Of a stretch of DNA of 64,000 nucleotides, positions 35,216-43,232 are shown in pieces. Source of the stretch: Gammaproteobacteria bacterium (GTDB lineage Bacteria; Pseudomonadota; Gammaproteobacteria; Pseudomonadales; Azotimanducaceae_A); assembly GCA_012960755.1 (NCBI GenBank), contig DUAT01000094.1, positions 1 through 64,000 on the forward strand, given 5' to 3'. How positions within the stretch are numbered: the first letter of the stretch is position 1; the number at the start of each line of letters is the position of its first letter. Under the pieces are notes generated by a model that was not told the origin of the DNA, did not search any database, and worked only from the letters and a program-made list of their open reading frames with translations. Made by a program: the position numbers and the translations under genes.

Positions 35216-36490
35216 CTAATCAGGTTGAAAAAGAATTGTGTGCAGGGCCTGATAAGTTTTGTCGGCGTGAATCTTTGGAAAGTCAGATTCGAGCCGGGCC
35301 ATGATACCGCGAGCTTTCTCGAAGTCATCAAGATCATGGGCAATGAAATGTGCAGCCAATAGCAACATCTCGGCTGTTTTTGGGTGGTTGGGAAAGTCCT
35401 CTTCAAAATGTTCCAGCAGGTGAGCCATGATGGTTTTCTGCTTGAATGTTTCAGCCAGGCCCGCCAATGTAATGACGGAATTGGCGGAAGTTAGCTTGTA
35501 CTGGTTGTGATTGGCTTCGAAACAGAATTCCAGCACATGCCAGCTGGTTCGAATGTCCTGCGCTGCCACCAGCCGATCAAGAAATCCTCGTCCGGCGCTG
35601 ATCGCCAGGGCTGGATTTTCCCACCCCCTGATTCGACCAAACAGGTCAGGTTCAGTGATGTAGCCATCGTCTTCGAGGCGTTGGTTGAGCATTTCCCGTG
35701 CTTTTTCTGTTTTCCCGGCACCGCTAAGACTGTACAACGAAGCCGTGAACTCTGATAGTTCCTGATCCCTGGCGCGTTGAGTCTGTTCCTCTTCAATCAC
35801 GGGTCCATAAACAACCTCGAGCCCAAGGGATTCGGCATTGCTGTGCAGAACCACGCCGAGGCAGCGAAACGCGGTCATGGAAACCGTAAGAAAGGCCATC
35901 ATCGTCAAGATGTTGAACCAGCCAAGATTCACAAAGAGTGCGACATACCCGGTGAGCAACATACTAAATTGCAAAATCAGGAACTGGCCAAATCTGGCAT
36001 CTGCCTCGATGTTCTTCAGGGCTGCGAACCAGTTCAAAGGGTTCAGGGCAGAAATCAGTCTGCCTTCCATTATCAGAACCGACATCGCAACCGGTATAAG
36101 TAACAGGCTCGTGATAGTCAGGAAGGTTTGCCAGAAGGGATCGGTAACAAAGAAAATGGCGGATAAGAAGAAACTCACTAGTACGGTAGCCTTCACTAAT
36201 CGGCCACGCTCATTAAACAGTAAATCGGCGGATAAGCGCGGTATTTCCTGAAATCCGAGGGAGGTGTACTCGAAAATGACGAAAAGGTACCCAAAGAAGA
36301 AACTGAAGCTGACGTAAGCGAGGGTAATTGTGACAATAAAACCGATCATACCCAGGAACAGTGTTGCGCCCAACACATAGGAGAAGGTCAGGGTGAACAA
36401 AAAGAGAATTAGAATGTTGCTGATTCTAAAAGGAAACGAATAAATCGACAGTTCGTCGAATTTATCGATCCAGATTGGCTTTGATGGCAT
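35216..36490 (-). CDS. Membrane protein with C-terminal soluble helical domain, unknown function
   Basis: A 424-residue protein I do not recognise. Residues about 20-215 hold six to seven hydrophobic helices (ISNILILFLFTLTFSYVLGA, FIVTITLAYVSFSFFFGYLF, VLVSFFLSAIFFVT and others). The remaining 200 residues are soluble and helical, with TPR-like spacing around ASLYSLSGAGKTEKAREMLN and EDFPNHPKTAEMLLLAAHFI. It may sense or scaffold at the membrane. The ATG at 36490 is preferred to the TTG at 36493. It converges with the carboxylase gene and is divergent from the secreted-protein run. Confidence 0.6.
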   Translation of the reverse strand: MPSKPIWIDKFDELSIYSFPFRISNILILFLFTLTFSYVLGATLFLGMIGFIVTITLAYVSFSFFFGYLFVIFEYTSLGFQEIPRLSADLLFNERGRLVKATVLVSFFLSAIFFVTDPFWQTFLTITSLLLIPVAMSVLIMEGRLISALNPLNWFAALKNIEADARFGQFLILQFSMLLTGYVALFVNLGWFNILTMMAFLTVSMTAFRCLGVVLHSNAESLGLEVVYGPVIEEEQTQRARDQELSEFTASLYSLSGAGKTEKAREMLNQRLEDDGYITEPDLFGRIRGWENPALAISAGRGFLDRLVAAQDIRTSWHVLEFCFEANHNQYKLTSANSVITLAGLAETFKQKTIMAHLLEHFEEDFPNHPKTAEMLLLAAHFIAHDLDDFEKARGIMARLESDFPKIHADKTYQALHTILFQPD

Positions 36491-36610
36491 CAACAGGCCC
36501 CATGTTTTGGTACATCACGCAAACTAATACTATTCCGACCCCGCTTCCAATTGCTATTAAAGGTGAGATAATTGTATTGTTATCCCACTTAGGATCCCAG
36601 AAGGTAGTTA

Positions 36611-37456
36611 ATGAAGTCTTATAACAGTACCCGGCTATTTATAATTTCAATGCTTGTTTTTTTGGCATCCATTTCACAAGCGGCAGATTACAAGGCATCA
36701 CGAGGTCCCGGAGGCAAACATCCGGATCTGAACGGCATCTGGCAGGCCATGAATGAAGCGAACTATGACCTGGAAATTCATATGGCCAGAGCAGCGATGC
36801 AACTCAGGGCAGGCCCGCAGGGGCCGGTACCGGCAAAGAATGTGCTGGCGCTGGGTGCGGTAGGATCGGTTCCCCCGGGTCTCGGCGTGGTTGAAGGCGG
36901 CAAGATCCCTTACAAACCTGAGGCAAGAGCCAAAAAAGAAGAAAATCAGGCCATGTGGGCTGACCGGGACCCGGAGGTTAAGTGTTATCTGCCGGGTGTG
37001 CCGAGAGCAACCTATATGCCCTATCCGTTTCAGATCTTCCAGGGAGAAAACAACTTATTTATCTCCTATACGTACGCAGGCGCAGTTCGGGATATTTTTA
37101 GCAGCGATCCGGGACCGGCACCGATTGATTCATGGATGGGGCAGACTGTGGCCAGTTGGGATGGTGATACACTGGTATTGACGGTTACTGGACTGAATGC
37201 TGAGACCTGGTTGGATCGGTCAGGCAGTCACCATACAGAGATGATGACGGTGGTTGAACGTTACACCCCGATGGGGCCAAACCATTTACACTATGAAGCG
37301 ACGATTACCGACCCTGAGGTGTTCACAGAACCCTGGAAAATCAGCATGCCGCTTTATCGCCGAATGGAGGCGAATGCACAATTGCTGGACTTTAAGTGTG
37401 TTGAGTTTGTTGAAGAGATGATGTACGGCGAGTGGAGGCGTAATCCACTTGATTAG
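36611..37456 (+). CDS. Secreted protein of unknown function, PDLNG-W family
   Basis: A 281-residue exported protein. Signal peptide about 1-24 (FIISMLVFLASISQA). The mature start HPDLNGIWQ is typical of a family abundant in marine Gammaproteobacteria and Acidobacteria with no assigned activity. Other recurring blocks are DPEVKCYLPGVPRATYMPYPFQ, SWMGQTVASWDGDTLVL and MMTVVERYTPMG. AAGG lies before the ATG. The next gene starts close to its end and has related blocks, so the two form an operon of homologous secreted proteins. Confidence 0.7.
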   Translation: MKSYNSTRLFIISMLVFLASISQAADYKASRGPGGKHPDLNGIWQAMNEANYDLEIHMARAAMQLRAGPQGPVPAKNVLALGAVGSVPPGLGVVEGGKIPYKPEARAKKEENQAMWADRDPEVKCYLPGVPRATYMPYPFQIFQGENNLFISYTYAGAVRDIFSSDPGPAPIDSWMGQTVASWDGDTLVLTVTGLNAETWLDRSGSHHTEMMTVVERYTPMGPNHLHYEATITDPEVFTEPWKISMPLYRRMEANAQLLDFKCVEFVEEMMYGEWRRNPLD

Positions 37457-37490
37457 CAGTCAACTACCAATGATCACACCGGGAGCTCGG

Positions 37491-38570
37491 ATGACTGACT
37501 CTATATGGCACCTTCCTGTTTCAGGCACCATGAACGGGCTGAAAACAGCGCTGTTTGTGGGTTTGTGGGTGCTGTTACTCCCCTTTACCGTACAAGCTGG
37601 CAAGGACAACGTACCGGACCTGAGCGGTAACTACAATGTTGCGACCCTGACACCGTTGGAACGACCCAAGATGTTTGGCGACAATCTTTACCTCACTAAA
37701 GAAGCAGCCGAGAAAATCGCCAGTGATAAGGCAGATGCTATAGAAGCCAGTTCGCAGGTGAGTGACCCGAATCGAGAGGCACCACCCGACGGTGGCGATG
37801 GGTCCCGGGGTGCGGCAGGTAATGTGGGTGGTTACAATTCCTTCTGGATTGATAATGGCGATGACGCGTTCGAGATTGATGGTAGGTTTCGTACCTCGAT
37901 TATCTATGATCCTGCAGATGGCAGGCGTCAGCGAACTGAAGAAGCTGCGAAGGTACGTATTAAGCTGTTTGCACAATTTGCCAAACCAAACAAGGGTGAA
38001 GCCTGGTGGCTTAAAACCGGGGACCGGGGACCCTATGACGACCCGGAGTTGCGACCCCTGGCAGAACGCTGCCTGTTGGGTTTTGGGTCCACTGCCGGGC
38101 CGCCGATGTTGCCGGTGCTTTACAACAATTTAAAAAGAATCGTACAAACACCAGATCATATTATGATTCTGAATGAGATGGTGCACGATGCACGGATCGT
38201 TCGTCTAAACAGTGAACATCTGCCTGATGATGTTCGCAAATGGATGGGTGATTCGATAGGTCACTGGGACGGAGACACGTTGGTAGTCGATACAACAAAC
38301 TTCAAAGTGACCTCTTCTTTTGGCGGGGCTGGTAAAGACCTTCATGTAGTCGAGCGGTTTACTCGTAAGGATGACAAAACAATAATATACAACTTCACGG
38401 TGGAGGATCCTGCCGTTTGGGAGAAACCCTGGAGTGGCGAGTATCCCTGGCCACGAACTGATGACACGGTATTTGAATATGCCTGTCATGAAGGAAATTA
38501 TGCCCTTGGAAATATTTTAAGGGGCGCAAGATTGTTAGAAGCTGAAACGGAATCTGTGAGTAGTGAATAG
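37491..38570 (+). CDS. Secreted protein of unknown function, related to the preceding gene
   Basis: About 359 residues, exported. It shares the architecture of its neighbour: VPDLSGNYNV at the mature start, a middle with RCLLGFGSTAGPPMLP, then KWMGDSIGHWDGDTLVVDT and LHVVERFTRKDDKTIIYNF. This WDGDTLVV/VVERF pairing marks the same unknown family. Start set at ATG 37491 because GGGAG precedes it; ATG 37530 gives a shorter, more typical signal peptide (LFVGLWVLLLPFTVQA), and a TTG at 37449 would overlap the upstream gene. Function unknown. Confidence 0.65.
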   Translation: MTDSIWHLPVSGTMNGLKTALFVGLWVLLLPFTVQAGKDNVPDLSGNYNVATLTPLERPKMFGDNLYLTKEAAEKIASDKADAIEASSQVSDPNREAPPDGGDGSRGAAGNVGGYNSFWIDNGDDAFEIDGRFRTSIIYDPADGRRQRTEEAAKVRIKLFAQFAKPNKGEAWWLKTGDRGPYDDPELRPLAERCLLGFGSTAGPPMLPVLYNNLKRIVQTPDHIMILNEMVHDARIVRLNSEHLPDDVRKWMGDSIGHWDGDTLVVDTTNFKVTSSFGGAGKDLHVVERFTRKDDKTIIYNFTVEDPAVWEKPWSGEYPWPRTDDTVFEYACHEGNYALGNILRGARLLEAETESVSSE

Positions 38571-38611
38571 ATTTCAGATGCTTGAACACCAAACCAAATG
38601 GGGTAATTAAT

Positions 38612-39034
38612 ATGTCTATTAAACAAATCGCCACAGTCGCAGGGATCGCGCTCGCACTGTGCACGCCTGTACAGCTTAGCGCGCACCATGCTTTTGGTGC
38701 TGAGTTCGACCCGAACCGTCCGTTGATTCTGCGGGGTCCGGTAACCAAAGTGGAGTGGGTTAATCCCCATGCCTGGATTCATCTTGAAATCACCAAAGAA
38801 GACGGCACAAAAGAAAGCTGGATGGTTGAAGGTGGTACGCCCAATACCTTGTTGAGGCGCGGAATTAACAAGAATTCACTGAAGCCGGGTACTTTTATTG
38901 TTGTCGATGGCTATCAGAGCAAGGACCGATCCAATCGAGCCAACGGCAGGGATATTACATTCGCCGATGGTCGCAAGCTGTTTATGGGATCGTCCGGAAC
39001 TGGCGCGCCAGAAGATGGCCGCGACCCTAATTAG
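38612..39034 (+). CDS. DUF6152 family exported protein
   Basis: A 140-residue exported protein. Signal peptide about 1-24, then HHAFGAEFDPNRPLILRGPV and KVEWVNPHAWIHLEI, the DUF6152 signature. The family is small, single-domain and usually encoded beside the WDGDTLVV-type secreted proteins, as here. Start at ATG 38612; the frame is open upstream to 38582. The TAG stop at 39032-39034 lies inside the left end of a family 1 repeat, so the last residues may have been changed by its insertion. Confidence 0.8.
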   Translation: MSIKQIATVAGIALALCTPVQLSAHHAFGAEFDPNRPLILRGPVTKVEWVNPHAWIHLEITKEDGTKESWMVEGGTPNTLLRRGINKNSLKPGTFIVVDGYQSKDRSNRANGRDITFADGRKLFMGSSGTGAPEDGRDPN

Positions 39035-39159
39035 TGCCTATCCAAAAATGATTATGTGTGCTTTTCCAGTCACGTTTTGTGCTATTAAAATAGACTCAAT
39101 ATGCGTAAAGTAGGGTGCTGAAGTCGAAATTCACCTATTTATGGATAAGCACTAATTAG
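39027..39159. repeat. Inverted-repeat element family 1, complete copy (133 bp)
   Basis: CTAATTAGTGCCTATCC (39027-39043) and GGATAAGCACTAATTAG (39143-39159) are inverted repeats matching at 16 of 17 positions. The outermost 8 bases, CTAATTAG, are themselves a palindrome. The interior matches the short copy at 5267-5358. No coding potential. It sits between the DUF6152 gene, whose stop codon it contains, and the cytochrome lipoprotein gene. Confidence 0.8.
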
Positions 39160-39173
39160 CGATAGTTAATAAC

Positions 39174-39671
39174 ATGCCGTCAATTGAAACCTCTATTAAT
39201 ACCTGTGTTTTAACGCTATTGGCTGTCCTGGTGTTGGGTGGTTGCGCCCGACCCGAGGCAGCCAAACCGGTTCCTTTTAAACCCACGGGTGATGTTAAAC
39301 ATATTATGGATTTTGTCCTGGATCCCGCTGCTGATGTGATCTGGGCCTCTGCCGGGGCGATTATTACCGTTGAGGGTACGCAGGACTTGCAACCCACGAC
39401 CGATGAAGGCTGGCTGGCGGTGGAGCAGAGCGCGGTCGTGGTGGCAGAATCGGGGAACCTGTTAATGATGCCGAGTCGCGCCAGGGATGATAAGGATTGG
39501 ATAGAAATATCCCAGGGGCTGGTGGATGTGGGGCTAAGGGCCAAAGCAGCCGCCAGGGCTCATAACGCTGATGATCTATTTGAGGCGGGTGGTCAAATCT
39601 ATAGGGTCTGCTCATCCTGTCATCAATTGTATATTCAAGGCGAAGAGAAACCGGACCCGCTCAATAACTGA
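39174..39671 (+). CDS. c-type cytochrome lipoprotein
   Basis: A 165-residue lipoprotein. The hydrophobic start ends in the lipobox LVLGGC (Cys24), so the protein is anchored to a membrane facing the periplasm. One haem-binding CxxCH is near the C-terminus in VCSSCHQLY, the position expected for a class II (cytochrome c'-like) helical bundle, with HIMDFVLDPAADVIW giving the first helix. It probably carries electrons or binds a small ligand. It follows three secreted proteins of unknown function and may belong with them. Its end overlaps the following minus-strand gene by 11 bases. Confidence 0.75.
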   Translation: MPSIETSINTCVLTLLAVLVLGGCARPEAAKPVPFKPTGDVKHIMDFVLDPAADVIWASAGAIITVEGTQDLQPTTDEGWLAVEQSAVVVAESGNLLMMPSRARDDKDWIEISQGLVDVGLRAKAAARAHNADDLFEAGGQIYRVCSSCHQLYIQGEEKPDPLNN

Positions 39672-40203
39672 GTAAGCGTTCGTTGACAAAGCCATCCCGA
39701 AATTCGAGGGTTGCGCTATAAAAGCCTGATGTTGTTAACTTCACGGTGACTGCGTCGGCACCTCTGTTTTCCCAGAACCAGCCATGAATACCCGTGAATG
39801 GGGCAAAGAAAGAACCGTTTTCCGCAAGACCTTTACCAATACTATAGCTTTCTGCGAATCCTTCCGGTCCGTCATCAGGTTCGCCATGAAAATCAAAGGT
39901 GACACTATCTGATGCATGCCAGGCATAGACCAGCGTACTGTCGCTGTTCATACGGTATTTATATTCCACGGATTCGAAGGGTTGCAGAACATACTCGACG
40001 CTGTCTGAGAGGTAGACCTTTCCCTCTTTGAATACTGTCGGCGTCTCCGTGGTGCTCGATAACCCGAAGATACCCAGAGCCTGGCCCGTGCCTAAAGGAT
40101 CAATATCAAATTCCGCCGGGAGAACAAGGGTAAAGAGAATCACCAGCGATGTCGCAAATGCGGCAGCGGTGGCGATCAGAATTCTGTAAGTTTCTTGCTT
40201 CAT
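39661..40203 (-). CDS. Membrane-anchored periplasmic protein beside HupE
   Basis: A 180-residue protein with one N-terminal membrane helix (about 7-29) and a periplasmic beta-rich domain (VQPFESVEYKYRMN-like strands, FDFHGEPDDGPEGFAESY, GIHGWFWENRGADAVTVKL). Similar proteins are annotated only as transmembrane anchor proteins and often lie beside HupE/UreJ-like genes, as here, 49 bases downstream of one. The HxH and WFWEN pattern could serve metal handling, but that is speculation. Confidence 0.6.
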   Translation of the reverse strand: MKQETYRILIATAAAFATSLVILFTLVLPAEFDIDPLGTGQALGIFGLSSTTETPTVFKEGKVYLSDSVEYVLQPFESVEYKYRMNSDSTLVYAWHASDSVTFDFHGEPDDGPEGFAESYSIGKGLAENGSFFAPFTGIHGWFWENRGADAVTVKLTTSGFYSATLEFRDGFVNERLLSY

Positions 40204-40252
40204 AACTTTACTCGCTGCTTATCGGCCGTTTTGTCCGGTAGTACCGACTTTA

Positions 40253-40948
40253 TTACGCCCACATGTATCCTGCTATTTGATAGCCTGTCAGAACGAATCC
40301 GGCGGTCATTAGTAGCGTGTTGGCAATGAACGCATGATTTTGAAAGCTATCACGCTGCCGCCAGTGTAAAAGTACAATGAGAATCAGAGCCAGTGCGATC
40401 GCCTGGCCAATCTCCACGCCGACGTTAAAACTAACGATGTTAGTCACCAGCCCATCACTTGAGATGGCGAATTCCTGTAGTTTGGTGGCAAGCCCGAGGC
40501 CGTGAAAAAGGCCAAAGATAAAAACTGCCAGGCGCGCATTTAACTGCAGGCCAAAGACCTGTTTGAAACCGTCAATGTTCTCAAATGCCTTGTAAACAAC
40601 GGACAAGCCTATAATGGCATCGATCAGGTAGGCGTTGACATTGACTTGCAGCAGTACCCCACTCATCAGGGTAATGCTGTGTCCAAGAGTAAAAAGTGTC
40701 ACGAAGAGCAGAATGTCCCGCGCCCGAAACAGGAAGAAGATCACTCCCAACAGGAACAACAGGTGGTCATAGCCTGTGACCATATGCTTGGCACCAAGAT
40801 ACATAAACGGCACGATCGCCGGACCTGAAATGCCTTCAACGAAACGAGCATTGCTCTCTGAAATGTTATGCGCCATACCCATAAGAGGCAATACCAGCAG
40901 GCAAATCACCGGTAATACTGATAGAACCAGAAAGCGCGTAGTTAACAT
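40253..40948 (-). CDS. HupE/UreJ family membrane protein
   Basis: About 231 residues with a signal peptide-like start and six to seven membrane helices. GYDHLLFLLGVIFFLF, LFTLGHSITLMSG and FGLFHGLGLATKL are the conserved histidine-containing helices of the HupE/UreJ family, linked to nickel or other metal transport. Start taken at ATG 40948 (MLTTRFLVLSVLPV), which gives a normal signal peptide; a TTG at 41011 extends the frame. It probably works with the downstream anchored periplasmic protein. No hydrogenase or urease genes are nearby, so the metal is unknown. Confidence 0.78.
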   Translation of the reverse strand: MLTTRFLVLSVLPVICLLVLPLMGMAHNISESNARFVEGISGPAIVPFMYLGAKHMVTGYDHLLFLLGVIFFLFRARDILLFVTLFTLGHSITLMSGVLLQVNVNAYLIDAIIGLSVVYKAFENIDGFKQVFGLQLNARLAVFIFGLFHGLGLATKLQEFAISSDGLVTNIVSFNVGVEIGQAIALALILIVLLHWRQRDSFQNHAFIANTLLMTAGFVLTGYQIAGYMWA

Positions 40949-41076
40949 CAAAATGGGGTTATCGAAGGATTTTGATTGAGCTGAAGCCTTAGTATATATA
41001 GCTTGTAGCAATTACCAAAAATTGTACAATATGTTCTTAGGAAGTGCAATGACTCTGTTGCTGGCAGGTATCAAAG

Positions 41077-41922
41077 ATGAACAATGGCTCTTGTTTGTGT
41101 GGTGACATCACCTGGAAGATAGAAGGCACGCCTTTCATGATGTCGAACTGCCACTGTTCGATGTGCCGTAAATTACATGGCAGCGCCTGCGGTACCTATG
41201 TTGGTGTCTTGCCTGACGCGTTTTGCTGGACTGGCGGGGTTGACAAGATAAGGATCTATACATCATCTGCAGCTGGTCATCGTTCTTTCTGTCCCCGCTG
41301 TGGCTCAAAAGTTGCTGCGGCCATGGGTGATGGCCAGAGTGTCTTTATGCCAGCTGGAAATCTTGATGGAAAAATCAACCGAAAACTGGACAGCCATGTA
41401 TTTGTTGCCTCCAAAGCAGTGTGGTTCGAGATTACTGACGATGTGGAACAGTTTGAAGCTTATCCGGAGATGGCTGGTATTGTCGGTATTGAAAACCCCG
41501 AGCGACAACCTGAGACAGCTGGCGCCATTGGAGGGAGTTGCTTGTGCGGTAAAGTCCTGTTTGAGTTTGATGAGACTCTGGGAAGGATGGGCTACTGTCA
41601 TTGTTCGCGATGTCGCAAGTCACGATCTGCTGCACACTCTGTACAAACGTTTGTAGAGGTCGACAAATTCCGCTGGGTGAGTGGAGAAAGTCTGGTCGAG
41701 AACTTCAAACTGCCTGATTCGGAGTCCTTTTTTTCTTCCTTCTGCCGGGATTGTGGTTCAATGATGCCAACGGTACATGAGGATCGTGGCATTGCAATGG
41801 TACCAATGGGTGCCGTCGATCAGGATCCGGGTATCCGACCCCAGGCGCACATCTATACTGGCTCCAAGGCATCCTGGTTTGAAATCACCGACGACCTGCC
41901 TCAATATCAAGCCATGCCATGA
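41077..41922 (+). CDS. Protein with two GFA (CENP-V-like) zinc domains
   Basis: A 281-residue protein consisting of two copies of the glutathione-dependent formaldehyde-activating (GFA) fold. Copy 1: GSCLCGDITW, CHCSMCRKLHGSACG, FCPRCGSK, then SKAVWFEITDDVEQFEAYP. Copy 2: GSCLCGKVLF, CHCSRCRKSRSAAH, FCRDCGSM, then SKASWFEITDDLPQYQAMP. The cysteines of each copy hold structural and catalytic zinc. Most family members have a single domain. Whether it handles formaldehyde, which the demethylating enzymes in this window would release, is unknown; the family name rests on few studied members. Confidence 0.85.
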   Translation: MNNGSCLCGDITWKIEGTPFMMSNCHCSMCRKLHGSACGTYVGVLPDAFCWTGGVDKIRIYTSSAAGHRSFCPRCGSKVAAAMGDGQSVFMPAGNLDGKINRKLDSHVFVASKAVWFEITDDVEQFEAYPEMAGIVGIENPERQPETAGAIGGSCLCGKVLFEFDETLGRMGYCHCSRCRKSRSAAHSVQTFVEVDKFRWVSGESLVENFKLPDSESFFSSFCRDCGSMMPTVHEDRGIAMVPMGAVDQDPGIRPQAHIYTGSKASWFEITDDLPQYQAMP

Positions 41923-41955
41923 TTTTGCCTGCGAACAGACCCTTGGGAGCCTTTC

Positions 41956-43227
41956 ATGCCACCAGTTGATCAAGCCAGCCGAATCGAATCCCTGGATGTC
42001 CTTAGAGGCTTTGCCTTGCTGGGGATACTGCTGTTAAACATCATTGGGTTTGGCTTGCACTCGGCTGCGTACTCGAATCCAGGTTTCGACCTGACGAATC
42101 AGTCCGGTTTGGATCTCGCCGCCTGGGTCAGCGTTGAGTTGTTCGCGGAAGGTGCAATGCGCTGCTTGTTCTCGATGCTGTTTGGTGCAGGGGTCGTATT
42201 GTTTACCACGGGTAAGAAGAGTAAAAGTGGCGCTGAGCATTACAAGCGAACTTTCTGGCTGTTGATCTTTGGATTGTTTGATGCCTATGTCCTGTTGTGG
42301 AATGGAGACATTCTGGTGACCTATGCCATTGCAGGTGCTCTGTTGTACTGGTTTCGGGACTATAGTGTAAGAAAACTGTTGATTATCGCAGGAGTGATTA
42401 TCGGGCTGATGTCAGCCTTACACCTCGCTCTGGGATTCGTTCTAGGGGAAGCGAGTCGCTCTGCAGAAATAATGGCAAATACAAAAAACCAGGCTGGTCT
42501 AAGTAGTTATGTCATAGAAACAGCGGCAGTCTGGGATGAATTCGTCGTTGACTTTGCCCCAACCGACGAAGCGGTGGCTGAAGAAATGGCACAGCGTCGG
42601 GACAGTTACTGGTCTGCTTTTTTTTGGAATGCTGGGAAATCGACCCACATGATTACCGAGATTTTGCCGATGTTCCTGATTTGGGATGCCCTGGCGATGA
42701 TGATCATAGGGATGGCACTGTACAAAGCGGGTGTCTTGCAAGGCGAGTGTTCGAGTCGATTTTACGTCAGACTGATGGTCATTGGGTTCACAATTGGGCT
42801 GCTGACTAATGCCTATGAAGTGTTGTTGGCGCTCAGGAATAATTTCAATCTTCTCAGTATCTTTGCACAGACGCAGCCTACTTATCATATCGGCAGGCTT
42901 GGGATGTGCCTCGGGTACATCGGATTGATAGTCTGGCTGACCCGCGAAGATGTCATCGCCAGCGTTCGCCATCTGCTCGCTGGTGTGGGCCGGATGGCGC
43001 TTACTAATTATCTGATGCAGTCACTGATATGCGCGATTGTTTTCACAGGGCTGGGTTTTTCACAGGTAGGTGAGTTGAGTCGAGTGGCTCTTTATCCTGT
43101 GGTATTTGGTATCTGGGTGTTCCAGTTATTTTTCAGCCAGTGGTGGCTAAAACGCTATCGATTTGGACCGATAGAATGGCTGTGGCGTGCGTTTACCTAT
43201 GGTGAAAGACCACCTTTTGTAGTCTGA
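41956..43227 (+). CDS. DUF418 family membrane protein
   Basis: A 423-residue membrane protein with about ten helices. The N-terminal IESLDVLRGFALLGILLLNI and the C-terminal GRMALTNYLMQSLI and LFFSQWWLKRYRFGPIEWLWR are the hallmarks of the DUF418/YeiB family, related to acyltransferase-3-like membrane enzymes. The role is unknown. It follows the GFA gene by 33 bases on the same strand. Confidence 0.85.
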   Translation: MPPVDQASRIESLDVLRGFALLGILLLNIIGFGLHSAAYSNPGFDLTNQSGLDLAAWVSVELFAEGAMRCLFSMLFGAGVVLFTTGKKSKSGAEHYKRTFWLLIFGLFDAYVLLWNGDILVTYAIAGALLYWFRDYSVRKLLIIAGVIIGLMSALHLALGFVLGEASRSAEIMANTKNQAGLSSYVIETAAVWDEFVVDFAPTDEAVAEEMAQRRDSYWSAFFWNAGKSTHMITEILPMFLIWDALAMMIIGMALYKAGVLQGECSSRFYVRLMVIGFTIGLLTNAYEVLLALRNNFNLLSIFAQTQPTYHIGRLGMCLGYIGLIVWLTREDVIASVRHLLAGVGRMALTNYLMQSLICAIVFTGLGFSQVGELSRVALYPVVFGIWVFQLFFSQWWLKRYRFGPIEWLWRAFTYGERPPFVV

Positions 43228-43232
43228 ACTGT

